Positions 7,283 through 16,743 of a stretch of DNA of 64,000 nt are shown piece by piece. Each line of letters opens with the position of its first letter. Positions within the stretch are counted from its first letter, which is position 1. The position numbers were made by a program, and so were the translations under genes. The stretch covers positions 1-64,000 of the forward strand of contig QORU01000023.1 of assembly GCA_003574785.1 (NCBI GenBank). Reading direction: 5' to 3'. The DNA is from Taklimakanibacter deserti. Lineage in GTDB: Bacteria; Pseudomonadota; Alphaproteobacteria; Rhizobiales; Aestuariivirgaceae. The notes below the pieces were generated by a model. That model saw only the letters and a list, made by a program, of their open reading frames with translations, was not told where the DNA came from and did not search any database.

Positions 7283-8227
7283 TCACATGTAAGCGCGGAC
7301 CGCCGCGCCGATCACGTTGAGGATGATGTGGCCGGCGGTGATCGAGGTGATCTCGTTCACGTCGCGGGACGGGGTGATCTCGACGAGGTCCATGCCGACG
7401 AGGCGGCCCTTGCGGGTCAGGCCCTTGATGAGCTCGATCGTCTCGGCATAGGTGACGCCGCCCGGCTGCGGGCCGTTGACCGCCGGCATGACGGAGGGAT
7501 CGAGGCCGTCGGCATCGATCGAGAGATAGTAGCGTCCGCCATCCGGGATCTGGGCGAGGATCGCTTCCATCCCGCGCTTGTGCAGCTCATAGACGGTGAT
7601 GATGTTGGCGCCATATTTGCGGGCCGCCTCGACTTCCTCGGTGCGGGCACTGCCCTGGCCCCTGATGCCGATCTGGAAGATCTTGTCGATATGCTTCATC
7701 TCGGAAGCGCGCCTTATGGTGCTCGAATAGCCTTCGCGTGCCCCATTCACCTCGTCGCGCCAGTCGAGATGGGCGTCGAGATGGACGAGCGTGATCGGGC
7801 CTTCGCCATCGAGCGCGCGGAAGATCGGGATCGGGATGCCGTGGTCGCCGCCAATGGTGATGGGCAGCGCCTTGGCCTTGAGGATCTTGCGGATGGCGGT
7901 CTCGGCGAGCTTGTAGTGATTGCCGAGATTGCGCGGATCGCCCGGCACGTCGCCGACATCGACGACCTTGATGTTCTTGCCGTCGAAGACCGGGCCGCCG
8001 ATGTCGAAATCCCAGCGGTCGAGATTCTGGCTGATGCGCTGCGAGGCCCGGCGCACCGCGGTCGGCGCGTTGGTCTGGTCGTTGATCGTCTCGTCCATTG
8101 CATAGGGGTCGCCATAGGGCATGCCGATAACGGCGAAATGCGCATCGAGCTTGTCGAGGTCGCCCGCGAAGGGGAAGTTCATGAAGGTCGTGTAGACGCT
8201 GCGCGGCGCCACGGTCGGGTTGGGCAT
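7283..8227 (-). CDS. Agmatinase-like ureohydrolase (arginase family)
   Basis: A 314-aa binuclear-manganese hydrolase that cleaves a guanidino compound to urea and an amine. Metal-binding motifs are GGDHG (126-130, H129), DAHLD (151-155) and SIDADGLDP (236-244). The first motif has Gly where most agmatinases have Ser (GGDHS), and the specificity loop reads REGYSSTIRRA instead of the usual HGT--RRA, so the substrate may be another guanidine, such as guanidinobutyrate or a guanidino acid, rather than agmatine. It is the last gene of an operon with an amino-acid-type binding protein and two permeases, suggesting that its substrate is imported by that system. Confidence 0.85.
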   Translation of the reverse strand: MPNPTVAPRSVYTTFMNFPFAGDLDKLDAHFAVIGMPYGDPYAMDETINDQTNAPTAVRRASQRISQNLDRWDFDIGGPVFDGKNIKVVDVGDVPGDPRNLGNHYKLAETAIRKILKAKALPITIGGDHGIPIPIFRALDGEGPITLVHLDAHLDWRDEVNGAREGYSSTIRRASEMKHIDKIFQIGIRGQGSARTEEVEAARKYGANIITVYELHKRGMEAILAQIPDGGRYYLSIDADGLDPSVMPAVNGPQPGGVTYAETIELIKGLTRKGRLVGMDLVEITPSRDVNEITSITAGHIILNVIGAAVRAYM

Positions 8228-8249
8228 GGTTGTCTCCTTTTTTGGGTGA

Positions 8250-8936
8250 TTAACTGCTTCGGGTCGGGACGCGGGCGAGGCCCATCTGCGGCTGCAGGAC
8301 TTTCTCGAGCCAGGCCGCGAATTGGGCGAGGAGGGCGTTGAGGCCCCAATAGATGAGCGCGATGAGGGTGAAGACTTCGACCGGCGCGAAGGTGCGCCCG
8401 ATCACGTCCTGCGACATGTAGGTGAGCTCGCCGACGGTGATGATCGAGAGCGCGGCCGATTCCTTGATCAGCGTGATGGTGAGATTGGTGGCGGCCGGCA
8501 GCACATAGCCGATCACTTGCGGGAAGAGCACCTTCCAGAAGGTCTGGCCGTAAGAAAGGCCGAGCGCGCGCGCCGCCTCCCCTTGGCCGGGCGGGATGGA
8601 GAGGATGCCGCCCCTCACGATCTCGGAGAAATAGGCCGCCGCATAGGAGGAGAGCGCGATGATGCCGGCCGTCATCGGCGAAAGCCTGATGCCGGCGAAG
8701 GGCAGCGCGAAGAACAGCAGGAAGACCTGCACCAGGAAAGGGATGTTGCGGATGAGCTCGATATAGGTGAGCGCGATCGTGTTGAGGATGGGCCCGGCCC
8801 TGAGCCTGATGAGCGCGATGAGGGATCCGAGCGCGAAGCCCAAGGGCAGCGAGATGGCGCAGATGAGCACCGTCTTGGCGAGCCCCAGCGCGAAATACTG
8901 CCAGTTGTCGGTGAGGATGCTGAGATCGAAGCTCAT
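8250..8936 (-). CDS. Polar amino-acid ABC transporter permease (His/Glu/Gln/Arg/opine type)
   Basis: A 228-aa integral membrane protein with about five membrane helices and the ABC permease EAA loop EAARALGLSYGQTFWKVLFP. The TYIELIRNIPFLVQVFLLFF segment is typical of the HisM/GlnP group. Its start overlaps the stop of the other permease by four bases, so the two are translationally coupled and probably form the heterodimeric channel. No ATP-binding subunit is encoded in the operon; it must be shared or located elsewhere. The likely cargo, judged from the downstream ureohydrolase, is a guanidino amino acid or related amine. Confidence 0.9.
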   Translation of the reverse strand: MSFDLSILTDNWQYFALGLAKTVLICAISLPLGFALGSLIALIRLRAGPILNTIALTYIELIRNIPFLVQVFLLFFALPFAGIRLSPMTAGIIALSSYAAAYFSEIVRGGILSIPPGQGEAARALGLSYGQTFWKVLFPQVIGYVLPAATNLTITLIKESAALSIITVGELTYMSQDVIGRTFAPVEVFTLIALIYWGLNALLAQFAAWLEKVLQPQMGLARVPTRSS

Positions 8937-9592
8937 GACCTTTGCACCCGGTTGCGTTTCTCGAGCTGGCGCGCCAGCGTGCTCAGCACGAACAGCATGA
9001 CGAAATAGAGCGCGGCGGCGATGATGAAGGCTTCGACCGGGCGGTAGGTGGTGTTCATGATGTTCTGCGCGGTGCGCGTCAGGTCGACCACGGTGATGAC
9101 CGACAGGAGCGTCGAAGCCTTGACCAGCAGCGTGAACTCATTGACGAGTGGCGGCAGGATGAAGCGGATGACCTGCGGCAGGATGACCTTGAACCAGGTG
9201 ACGAAGCGCGGCAGGCCGAGCGCATCCGCTGCCTCATATTGTCCGTGCGACACCCGAGTCAGCCCGCCGCGGATGATCTCGGCGGCGAAGGCGCCGCTAT
9301 TGAGGCTGAGCGCCAGGACGCCCGCGGTGAACGGCCTGAGATCGATGCCGGTCAAGCCCGGCAGCGCGTAATAGACGAGGAAGATTTGCACGAGGAGCGG
9401 GGTCCCACGCACGAAGCTGATATAGAGGCGGGCGAAAAAGCGCACGGGCTTCCATTTGGCTTCGCGCATGAAGAAGAGGAGGAGCCCGACCGCCAGGCCG
9501 AAGATGGCGCCCAGCAGCGACACGAAGAGGGTTACGCCCGCTCCGAGGAGGAACTGGTCGAACTGCGCAAGGGTTTTGCCGAAATGGAGCAT
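8933..9592 (-). CDS. Polar amino-acid ABC transporter permease (His/Glu/Gln/Arg/opine type)
   Basis: About 219 aa from the ATG at 9592 (MLHFGKTLAQ). A longer frame reaches 9712, but its extra 40 residues lack transmembrane character and overlap the upstream binding-protein gene. The RLYISFVRGTPLLVQIFLVY segment and the EAA loop YEAADALGLPRFVTWFKVIL identify the HisQ/GlnP-type permease family. It pairs with the overlapping downstream permease in the inner membrane and sits 59 bp after the binding-protein gene. Confidence 0.88.
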   Translation of the reverse strand: MLHFGKTLAQFDQFLLGAGVTLFVSLLGAIFGLAVGLLLFFMREAKWKPVRFFARLYISFVRGTPLLVQIFLVYYALPGLTGIDLRPFTAGVLALSLNSGAFAAEIIRGGLTRVSHGQYEAADALGLPRFVTWFKVILPQVIRFILPPLVNEFTLLVKASTLLSVITVVDLTRTAQNIMNTTYRPVEAFIIAAALYFVMLFVLSTLARQLEKRNRVQRS

Positions 9593-9651
9593 CGCGGGCA
9601 GGCGAGACCCCCGCCCCGCCGGAGCGGTACGGAGTCTCAAAAGCTTGAAGT

Positions 9652-10506
9652 TCAGAATGCGCCGGCGGGCAGATAGCCCTCCTTGGGCGTCTGCATCTCG
9701 AAGCCGAACCACTTCATCTGCAGCTCCTTGAGCTTGCCGGCGTCATTGAGCTCATCGATCTTCGCGTTGATATAGTCGCGCACATCGAGATTGTCGGGCC
9801 GGGTCACCCAGGACAGATAGGAGCTGTCGCCGATTTTCGCCGCCACCTGATAGGTGTCGGGCACGTTCTTCATCAGCACCGCGGCGGAAGGCGAGGCGAT
9901 GACGATGGCATCGACCTGGCTCGAGGCGAGCGCCAAATGGGTTTCGGGGAAAGCGGTGAACAGCTTCAATTCGGCATAACCGCCGCCCTTCGCCTTGAGC
10001 TCGGCATTGTGCTTGTCGAGGATGGGCTGCACCGAGGAGGCGAGCTGGGTTGCGACCACGAGGCCGTTGAGGTCGTCCGGGCTCTTCACCCGGTCGTCGC
10101 CCTTGCGCACCACGATGACATTGTCGAAGGAACCGGTCGGGCGCGTATAGGCGTATTTCTTGGCGCGCTCCTCGTTGATGCCGACCGAGGTCGCGACGAA
10201 ATCGAATTTTTTGGCGAGGAGGCCCGGCAGGATGCCCTGGAAGGGCAGGTTGAGCTGCTCCATCTGCACGCCCAGCCCTTCGACGACGACGCTCAATATA
10301 TCCATATTGTAGCCGACGATCTTGCCGTCGACGACATATTCGAAGGGTTCGAACGCGGCCTCCGTCGCCACCACCACCTTGCCGCGCGATTTGATGTCAT
10401 CAAGAAGGCCCGCCGCGATGGCGCGCCCGGCACTGAGCGTGAGGAGGGCGGCGGCACTGCCGATAGCGAAATTGCGGCGCGTCAGCGCCGTCGTGATCTT
10501 GGACAT
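9652..10506 (-). CDS. Amino-acid ABC transporter substrate-binding protein (family 3)
   Basis: A 284-aa periplasmic binding protein. The ATG at 10506 has AGGGAG seven bases upstream. The N-terminus TRRNFAIGSAAALLTLSAG contains a twin-arginine motif followed by a hydrophobic stretch and AIA cleavage context, so Tat export is possible. The mature part starts LLDDIKSRGKVVVATEAAFEPFEYVVDG, the usual opening of SBP_bac_3 proteins, with GYNMDILSVV as the ligand-domain signature. It delivers its ligand to the two downstream permeases. The adjacent ureohydrolase suggests a guanidino or amino-acid-like ligand. An Lrp/AsnC-type regulator lies 49 bp upstream in the same direction. Confidence 0.9.
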   Translation of the reverse strand: MSKITTALTRRNFAIGSAAALLTLSAGRAIAAGLLDDIKSRGKVVVATEAAFEPFEYVVDGKIVGYNMDILSVVVEGLGVQMEQLNLPFQGILPGLLAKKFDFVATSVGINEERAKKYAYTRPTGSFDNVIVVRKGDDRVKSPDDLNGLVVATQLASSVQPILDKHNAELKAKGGGYAELKLFTAFPETHLALASSQVDAIVIASPSAAVLMKNVPDTYQVAAKIGDSSYLSWVTRPDNLDVRDYINAKIDELNDAGKLKELQMKWFGFEMQTPKEGYLPAGAF

Positions 10507-10555
10507 TTTCGAACTCCCTGTTTGTTTTATGAGAGGCACGTCAAATCGCGGGCTG

Positions 10556-11020
10556 TCAGACCTCCGTCCGCCGTCCGTGATGCTTGTAGACACGTCCGAT
10601 GATGAAGCTTTCGGTGTTCTTGATTCCTTCGACGGGGCGCAGCTCGTCCATGAGGAATTTGAACAAGTGATCCGTCGAGGGCGCTCTGATCTCGGCGATG
10701 AGGTGATAGGGCGCGGTCATTCCGTAGACGCTTTCGACGAACTCGTAGGCCGCGAGGCGGCGCGCCACGTCATCGACGTGCAATCTTTCGATGATGAAGC
10801 CGACAATGGCAGTGACGCCTGATCCCCGCATCGGATCGCTGACGAGCTGCACATGGATCGACTTGTCGCTGAGCAGGTGCTGCAGCTTCCGGCGAACAGT
10901 GGCCTCGGCCACGCCGATCTCATTCGCCATCTGGACCGTGGACATCCGGCCATCGATCTGCAGGCGCTGGGCGATGCCGCGCTCGGTCTCGTCGAAATCG
11001 TCGAAGGTGGCGGAAAACAT
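10556..11020 (-). CDS. Lrp/AsnC-family transcriptional regulator
   Basis: A 154-aa protein with an N-terminal helix-turn-helix (DETERGIAQRLQIDGRMSTV, then ANEIGVAEATVRRKLQHLLS) and a C-terminal ligand-sensing RAM/ActR domain (VTAIVGFIIERLHVDDVARR to the end). Such proteins sense amino acids and control transport or catabolic operons next to them. It lies 49 bp upstream of, and co-directional with, the binding-protein/permease/ureohydrolase genes, so it probably controls, and may be cotranscribed with, that operon. No clear Shine-Dalgarno precedes the ATG at 11020. The A/T-rich 116-bp gap to the divergent mtnA is the likely binding region. Confidence 0.9.
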   Translation of the reverse strand: MFSATFDDFDETERGIAQRLQIDGRMSTVQMANEIGVAEATVRRKLQHLLSDKSIHVQLVSDPMRGSGVTAIVGFIIERLHVDDVARRLAAYEFVESVYGMTAPYHLIAEIRAPSTDHLFKFLMDELRPVEGIKNTESFIIGRVYKHHGRRTEV

Positions 11021-11136
11021 AATTTATATCGCCAGTTTTGGACGGATATGAACAAGAATTAGTGATTTATCATCGGAAAACATAAAAGTCTAGCCTGCTG
11101 TTGACAGCCTGCCGGCCTCAGCGCAAGGACGTGAGC

Positions 11137-12231
11137 ATGAAAGTCGATGGCAAGCCCTACCGGACGATCTGGCTCAATCCCGACGGCTGGTCGGTGGAGA
11201 TCATCGATCAGACGAAATTCCCGCATCGTTTCGAGACGGTGACGCTGCGCTCGAGCGAGGATGCCGCCCACGCCATCAAGGACATGCTGGTCCGGGGCGC
11301 GCCGCTCATCGGCGCCACCGCCGCCTATGGCATGGCGCTTCAGGCACGCGTCGATCCTTCCGACGAGGCGCTGTCGAAGGCCTATGAGCGCCTGCATGCG
11401 ACGCGGCCGACTGCCATCAATCTCAAATGGGCGCTCGATGAGATGATCAAGGCGTTGCGGAACTTTCCGCCCGGCGAAAGGACAGCGCGGGCCTACAAGC
11501 GCGCCGCCGAGATCTGCGAGGAGGATGTCGCGATCAACCAGGCGATCGGCCGCCACGGCCTCGCTTTGATCAAGGAGATCGCCGCTAGGAAGAAGCCGGG
11601 CGAGCCTGTCAATGTGCTGACCCATTGCAATGCCGGCTGGCTCGCCACTGTCGACTGGGGCACCGCGACCGCGCCCATTTATATGGCGCATGACGGCGGC
11701 ATCCCCATCCATGTCTGGGTGGACGAGACGCGCCCGCGCAACCAGGGCGCCTCGCTCACCGCCTGGGAACTCGGCCATCACGGCGTCAGGCACACGGTGA
11801 TCCCCGACAATACCGGCGGCCATCTGATGCAGCACGGGCTTGTCGATCTGTGCATCGTCGGCACCGACCGCACCACCGCAGCGGGTGATGTGTGCAACAA
11901 GATCGGCACCTATCTCAAGGCGCTCGCCGCCCGTGACAACGACGTGCCCTTCTATGTGGCGCTGCCGTCGCCCACCATCGACTTCACCATCGATGACGGT
12001 CTGAAGCAGATCCCGATCGAGCAGCGTTCGGGAGATGAGGTGACGAAGCTCACCGGCGTCACCAAGGACGGGCGCATCGAGACGGTCGAGATCGTGGCGC
12101 CGGGATCGCCGGTGGCGAATTACGCTTTCGACGTCACGCCGGCGAAATATGTCACCGGCCTCATCACCGAGCGTGGTGTCGTAAGGGCAGATAAGGCCGC
12201 CATCGCAGCAGCCTTTCCGGATCGCGCTTAA
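11137..12231 (+). CDS. mtnA: S-methyl-5-thioribose-1-phosphate isomerase
   Basis: A 364-aa member of the aldose-ketose isomerase branch of the eIF2B fold. Diagnostic segments are [17 protein letters not shown], the catalytic-Cys motif [21 protein letters not shown] and [19 protein letters not shown] containing the catalytic Asp. It converts methylthioribose-1-phosphate to methylthioribulose-1-phosphate in methionine salvage, recycling the methylthioadenosine made during polyamine (spermidine) synthesis. The ATG at 11137 follows AAGGA by seven bases; upstream in-frame alternatives lack a ribosome site. No other mtn gene is visible in the window. Confidence 0.93.
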   Translation: MKVDGKPYRTIWLNPDGWSVEIIDQTKFPHRFETVTLRSSEDAAHAIKDMLVRGAPLIGATAAYGMALQARVDPSDEALSKAYERLHATRPTAINLKWALDEMIKALRNFPPGERTARAYKRAAEICEEDVAINQAIGRHGLALIKEIAARKKPGEPVNVLTHCNAGWLATVDWGTATAPIYMAHDGGIPIHVWVDETRPRNQGASLTAWELGHHGVRHTVIPDNTGGHLMQHGLVDLCIVGTDRTTAAGDVCNKIGTYLKALAARDNDVPFYVALPSPTIDFTIDDGLKQIPIEQRSGDEVTKLTGVTKDGRIETVEIVAPGSPVANYAFDVTPAKYVTGLITERGVVRADKAAIAAAFPDRA

Positions 12232-12324
12232 ATACCATCAATCTGCGACGAACGACTAATCCGTTCCTGGGTTGCCAGCCGGTGCGGGCAGGCTCATATT
12301 TTCGGCTCGCTACGAAAAGGCGCG

Positions 12325-12351
12325 CGTGTCATCCACCTGCCAAATGACACG
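12325..12351. promoter_or_regulatory. Inverted repeat upstream of the ugp-like operon
   Basis: CGTGTCAT at 12325-12332 and its exact reverse complement ATGACACG at 12344-12351 are separated by 11 bases, about 45 bp before the ugpB-like start. It could be an operator for a dimeric regulator or a hairpin in the leader. No regulator gene is adjacent, so its function is unassigned. Confidence 0.4.
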
Positions 12352-12394
12352 CCAATAAGAAACCGATCACTACAGTGAGATGGGAGCGAAATTC

Positions 12395-13705
12395 ATGAAA
12401 CGACGTTCTGTACTTGCCGTCGCCGCATTGGCCCTGACCCTTGGCGCGACCGCGCCGGCCTTTGCCAAGACTCAGGTCACCTGGTGGCATGCCATGACCG
12501 GCGCCAATAACGAGGTGGTGGAGAAGATCGCCAAGGACTTCAATGCCAGCCAGCAGGATTACGAGCTCGTTCCCGTCTTCAAGGGCACTTATCCGGAAAC
12601 GCTCAATGCCGGCATTGCCGCTTTCCGCGCCGGCCAGCCGCCCGACATCATCCAGGTCTTCGATGTCGGCACCGGCGTGATGATGAATGCCGAGGGTGCC
12701 ATCAAGCCCGCGGCCGAAGTGCTTACCGAAGCCGGCATGGCTTTCGACAAGAGCCAGTATCTGCCGGGCATCGTGGCTTACTATTCGCGCCCCGACGGCA
12801 CGATGCTGTCCTTCCCTTATAATTCGTCATCGCCGATCCTCTATTTCAACAAGGACATCTTCCAGAAGGCGGGGCTCGACGCCGCCAATCCGCCCAAGAC
12901 CTGGAACGAGGTCTGGGACGCGGCCAAGAAGATCAAGGCGAGCGCTGCAGCGCCTTGCGGCTATACCTCGACCTGGCTCACCTGGATCCATCTCGAGAAT
13001 TTCGCCGCCTGGAACAACACGCCCTATGCCACCAAGGAGAACGGCCTCGCCGGCCAGGATGCCGAGTTGCAGATCGCAACACCGCTCTTCGTCAATCACT
13101 TCCAGGCTTTGGCCGATCTCGCCAAGGATGGCACCTTCAAATATGGCGGGCGAACGTCCGAAGCGAAGCAGATCTTCCTCGCCGGCGAATGCGGGATCTT
13201 CACCGAATCCTCCGGCGGCCTCGGCGACATCGTCAAATCCGGCATGAATTACGGTATCGGTCAGTTGCCTTACGATTCCGATGCCGCCGGTGCGCCGCAG
13301 AATACGATCCCGGGTGGGGCGAGCCTCTGGGTCTTCGGCGGCAAGTCGGCGGAGCAATATAAGGGCGTTGCCGCCTTCTTCGGCTATCTGTCGCAGACCG
13401 ATGTGCAGACCTATCTGCACCAGAAGTCGGGCTATCTGCCGGTGACGCTCAAGGCCTATGAAGAGACGAAGAAGTCGGGCTTCTATGAGAAGAACCCGGG
13501 GCGCGAGACGCCGATCACCCAGATGATGGGCAAGGAGCCGACCGCCAATTCGAAAGGCGTGCGCCTCATCAACCTGCCGCAGGTGCGTGACATCGAGAAC
13601 GAGGAGTTCGAGAAGATGCTGGCGGGCGAGCAGACCGCGCAACAGGCGCTCGACAATGCCGTCAAGCGCGGCAATGAGGCGATCAAGCAGGCGCTCGGCA
13701 ATTAA
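12395..13705 (+). CDS. ugpB: sn-Glycerol-3-phosphate-type ABC transporter substrate-binding protein
   Basis: A 436-aa periplasmic protein of family 1 (large solute-binding proteins). The ATG at 12395 is preferred because GGGAG stands eight bases upstream. The signal peptide [20 protein letters not shown] ends at about APAFA. The mature part opens [20 protein letters not shown], the UgpB signature, and residues around [20 protein letters not shown] and [15 protein letters not shown] match UgpB-type ligand-cleft segments. It would bind glycerol-3-phosphate or glycerophosphodiesters and pass them to UgpA/E. It heads a four-gene operon in the order ugpB-A-E-C. A different phosphorylated polyol or sugar ligand remains possible. 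Confidence 0.9.
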   Translation: MKRRSVLAVAALALTLGATAPAFAKTQVTWWHAMTGANNEVVEKIAKDFNASQQDYELVPVFKGTYPETLNAGIAAFRAGQPPDIIQVFDVGTGVMMNAEGAIKPAAEVLTEAGMAFDKSQYLPGIVAYYSRPDGTMLSFPYNSSSPILYFNKDIFQKAGLDAANPPKTWNEVWDAAKKIKASAAAPCGYTSTWLTWIHLENFAAWNNTPYATKENGLAGQDAELQIATPLFVNHFQALADLAKDGTFKYGGRTSEAKQIFLAGECGIFTESSGGLGDIVKSGMNYGIGQLPYDSDAAGAPQNTIPGGASLWVFGGKSAEQYKGVAAFFGYLSQTDVQTYLHQKSGYLPVTLKAYEETKKSGFYEKNPGRETPITQMMGKEPTANSKGVRLINLPQVRDIENEEFEKMLAGEQTAQQALDNAVKRGNEAIKQALGN

Positions 13706-13755
13706 TTGAAGGTCAGGGCCGTCCCGCTCACGCGCAGGGCAGCCCGTCTTCATTC

Positions 13756-14637
13756 ATGATCCGGGCGACCTTTCCGCACAAGCTGCTTCCCTATCTGCTG
13801 CTGGCGCCGCAGCTCGCGATCACGCTGGTGTTCTTCTACTGGCCGGCGGGCCAGGCGCTCAAGCAATCGATGCTGCGCGAGGATGCTTTCGGGCTCAAGA
13901 CTGAGTTTGTCGGACTGTCCAATTTCAAGCGCGTCCTTGCCGATCCAGCTTATCTCAATTCGATCGGCGTGACCGTGATCTTCTCGGTCGCGACCGCGCT
14001 CATCTCGATGGCGGTGGCGCTTCTCCTCGCCGTCAAGGCGGAAAAGATCGTGCGCGGCAAGACCTTCTACCGCACACTCATGATCTGGCCCTATGCCATC
14101 GCACCCGCGATCGCCGGCATGATCTGGCTTTTCCTGTTCAACCCGTCCTTCGGCACGCTGGCCTGGCCGCTGCGCATGTTGGGGATCAGCTGGGACCCGC
14201 TGCTCAACGGTCCGCAGGCCATGGCCATGATCGTGATGGCGGCATCCTGGAAGCAGATCAGCTACAATTTCCTGTTCTTTGTCGCAGGGTTGCAGGCGAT
14301 CCCTCGGACGCTGATCGAGGCCGCGGCCATCGATGGCGCAACGGAGCAAAAGCGCTTCTGGACCATCATCTTCCCGCTCTTGGCACCGACTACCTTCTTC
14401 CTGCTCGTCGTCAACACCGTCTATGCGCTCTTTGACACTTTCGGCATCATCCATGCGGTGACCGGCGGCGGACCCGGCAAGGCCACGGAGACGCTGGTCT
14501 ACAAGGTCTACAATGACGGCTTCGTCAATCTGATCCTGGGAAGTTCCGCCGCCCAGTCCGTCATCTTGATGGCGATCGTGATCGCGCTCACCGCGATCCA
14601 GTTCCGCTACATCGAAAGGCGGGTGCATTATGGGTAG
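13756..14637 (+). CDS. ugpA: sn-Glycerol-3-phosphate-type ABC transporter permease
   Basis: A 293-aa inner-membrane permease with six predicted helices, opening [20 protein letters not shown] as in UgpA. The EAA loop reads [20 protein letters not shown] and contacts the ATPase UgpC. It lies 50 bp after ugpB. The gap to ugpE is unusually long for this operon, 177 bp, and is filled by a palindromic repeat element. Confidence 0.92.
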   Translation: MIRATFPHKLLPYLLLAPQLAITLVFFYWPAGQALKQSMLREDAFGLKTEFVGLSNFKRVLADPAYLNSIGVTVIFSVATALISMAVALLLAVKAEKIVRGKTFYRTLMIWPYAIAPAIAGMIWLFLFNPSFGTLAWPLRMLGISWDPLLNGPQAMAMIVMAASWKQISYNFLFFVAGLQAIPRTLIEAAAIDGATEQKRFWTIIFPLLAPTTFFLLVVNTVYALFDTFGIIHAVTGGGPGKATETLVYKVYNDGFVNLILGSSAAQSVILMAIVIALTAIQFRYIERRVHYG

Positions 14638-14645
14638 GTCTTTGA

Positions 14646-14798
14646 CCCTCGCCCCGCAAGCGAAGCGCAGCGGGGAGAGGGAAGGGGCCCGACGCGAAGC
14701 GTCGGGAAGGGTGAGGGGCCACTGGCTGACAAGTGCCCCTCACCCTCCCATTGCTTCGCAATGGGGCCCTCCCTCTCCCCGCTCGCGCGGGGCGAGGG
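14646..14798. repeat. 153-bp composite palindromic element inside the ugp operon
   Basis: Outer arms CCCTCGCCCCGC (from 14646) and GCGGGGCGAGGG (to 14798) are inverted repeats. Inside lie hairpins CCCGACGC-gaa-GCGTCGGG and CCCATTGC-ttc-GCAATGGG, and AGGGTGAGGGGC pairs with GCCCCTCACCCT across the centre. The whole unit can fold into one long branched structure. A longer relative, with the same inner modules, is at 57578-57856, and a minimal one at 3043-3067. It separates ugpA from ugpE without breaking the operon direction. Confidence 0.85.
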
Positions 14799-14814
14799 CA
14801 AAAAGGATGTCGCC

Positions 14815-15660
14815 ATGATCGCCTCGTTGCGCAGCCGCCTCGTCGCGCATTTGTGGCTGATCCTCGGCTTGATCGTTGTGGCATTTCCGATCTATTACGT
14901 CTTTGTCGCCTCGACGCATCCGCTCGAGACCATCTTGCGGCCGCCTTTGCCGCTTCTGCCCGGCGACCGGTTCGTCGCCAATTACGGCGAGGCTCTGTTC
15001 GGCGGCGTCGGCCGCATCGGCGGTGTCGGCGTCGGCACGCTGCTCCTCAACACCACCATCGTGGCGCTCGGCATCGCCATCGGCAAAATCGTCATCTCCA
15101 TCATGTCGTCCTATGCCATCGTGTTCTTCCGCTTTCCGCTGCGCATGGCGTTCTTCTGGATCATCTTCATCACCCTGATGCTGCCGGTCGAGGTCCGGAT
15201 CCTCCCCACCTACAAGGTGATGGTCGACCTCCATCTCATCGACACCTATGCCGGGCTCATCGTGCCGCTCATCGCGTCGGCGACCGCGACCTTGCTGTTC
15301 CGGCAGTTCTTCATGACCATTCCCAATGAGCTCCTGGAGGCGGCGCGCATCGACGGCGCCGGGCCCTGGCGCTTCTTCAAGGATATCCTGCTGCCGCTGT
15401 CGGCCACCAACATTGCGGCCCTCTTCGTCATTCTCTTCATCTATGGCTGGACGCAATATCTCTGGCCGCTGCTGATGACCAATTCCAACTCCATGAACAC
15501 CATCGTCATTGCGCTGCGCAAGATGATCTCCTTCGCCGATGCCGACACGCAATGGCATCTGGTGATGGTCACCTGCATCCTGGCGATCCTGCCCCCTATC
15601 CTGGTGGTGGTGTTGATGCAGCGCTGGTTCGTCAAGGGCCTGGTCGAGAGCGAGAAGTAG
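14815..15660 (+). CDS. ugpE: sn-Glycerol-3-phosphate-type ABC transporter permease
   Basis: 281 aa from the ATG at 14815, which has AAGGA about eight bases upstream; longer in-frame starts fall inside the palindromic repeat. It begins with a cytoplasmic stretch and a helix, LWLILGLIVVAFPIYYVFVA, and carries the EAA loop LLEAARIDGAGPWRFFKDIL. It pairs with UgpA as the second channel subunit. The gene ends four bases before the ATPase gene starts. Confidence 0.92.
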   Translation: MIASLRSRLVAHLWLILGLIVVAFPIYYVFVASTHPLETILRPPLPLLPGDRFVANYGEALFGGVGRIGGVGVGTLLLNTTIVALGIAIGKIVISIMSSYAIVFFRFPLRMAFFWIIFITLMLPVEVRILPTYKVMVDLHLIDTYAGLIVPLIASATATLLFRQFFMTIPNELLEAARIDGAGPWRFFKDILLPLSATNIAALFVILFIYGWTQYLWPLLMTNSNSMNTIVIALRKMISFADADTQWHLVMVTCILAILPPILVVVLMQRWFVKGLVESEK

Positions 15661-15663
15661 AGC

Positions 15664-16740
15664 ATGGCCACGATCGCATTGAAGGACGTGAGGAAGAGCT
15701 ACGGCAAGAGCCCGGTCATCCACGGCATTTCGCTCGCCATTGCCGACGGCGAATTCATCGTCATCGTCGGTCCGTCGGGCTGCGGTAAGTCCACGCTCTT
15801 GCGCATGGTGGCGGGCCTCGAGGAGATCACTGAAGGCACGATCGAGATCGCCGGGCGCGTCGTCAACAAGCTCGAGCCGCGCGAGCGCGATATCGCCATG
15901 GTGTTCCAGAACTACGCGCTCTATCCGCATATGAGCGTCTTCGACAACATGGCCTACGGGCTCAAGATCGCCGGCAAGAGCAAGGCCGAGATCGCCGAGC
16001 GGGTCGGCAAAGCGGCGAGCATGCTGGAGCTCAGCAGCTTCCTCGACCGCAAGCCCCGGGCCCTGTCGGGCGGCCAAAGGCAGCGCGTCGCCATGGGGCG
16101 CGCTTTGGTGCGAGATCCGGCGGCCTTCCTGTTCGACGAGCCACTGTCCAATCTCGATGCCAAATTGCGCGTGCAGATGCGCCTCGAGATCAAGGCCCTG
16201 CAGCGTGCCGTCGGCACGACCTCGCTCTATGTCACCCATGACCAGGTCGAGGCCATGACACTGGCCGACCGCCTCGTCGTCATGAATGCCGGCATTGCCG
16301 AGCAGATCGATACGCCGATGAATGTCTATCTTAGGCCTGCCAGCGTCTTCGTCGCCGGTTTCATCGGCTCGCCGCCCATGAATATCCTCAAGGCTGAGGC
16401 CGGCGAGGACGGTGGAAGCGTCACGATCGAAGGGGCGAGGATCGATCTCGGTCACAGGGAGCTGCCGGCCGGCAGGCCGGTATTGTTCGGCATCCGGCCC
16501 GAGCATGTCGCGGTCAGCCGTGAGGACCAGGCCGATCTGGTGCTGACCGTGGCCGCCGTCGAGACATTGGGCGCCGATGCGCTGGCGCATTGCCGGATCG
16601 CCGGCACCGAAAAGAGGGGTGACTTCGTCGTCAGGCTTCCGGGCACGGCCGCCATTCGCGTCGGCGAGCGCCTGCCGGTCATGCTCGATCGCAAGGCCCT
16701 GCATCTCTTCGATACGGAGAGTCAGCGGCGCATCGACTAG
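15664..16740 (+). CDS. ugpC: sn-Glycerol-3-phosphate-type ABC transporter ATP-binding protein
   Basis: A 358-aa MalK/UgpC-type ATPase. Walker A is GPSGCGKST, the signature is [15 protein letters not shown], Walker B is [13 protein letters not shown], and the switch His lies in VTHDQVEA. The C-terminal third (about 235-358) is the regulatory OB-fold (TOBE) region, with [11 protein letters not shown]. It energises import through UgpA/E and closes the operon. It faces a convergent EamA transporter gene with only three bases between stops. Confidence 0.93.
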   Translation: MATIALKDVRKSYGKSPVIHGISLAIADGEFIVIVGPSGCGKSTLLRMVAGLEEITEGTIEIAGRVVNKLEPRERDIAMVFQNYALYPHMSVFDNMAYGLKIAGKSKAEIAERVGKAASMLELSSFLDRKPRALSGGQRQRVAMGRALVRDPAAFLFDEPLSNLDAKLRVQMRLEIKALQRAVGTTSLYVTHDQVEAMTLADRLVVMNAGIAEQIDTPMNVYLRPASVFVAGFIGSPPMNILKAEAGEDGGSVTIEGARIDLGHRELPAGRPVLFGIRPEHVAVSREDQADLVLTVAAVETLGADALAHCRIAGTEKRGDFVVRLPGTAAIRVGERLPVMLDRKALHLFDTESQRRID

Positions 16741-16743
16741 AAT

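Noticed and set aside
14740..16704. 654-aa minus-strand ORF across ugpE/ugpC
   Set aside because: Full-length, motif-complete permease and ATPase genes lie on the plus strand. The antisense frame is Asp/Arg/His-rich with no domain.
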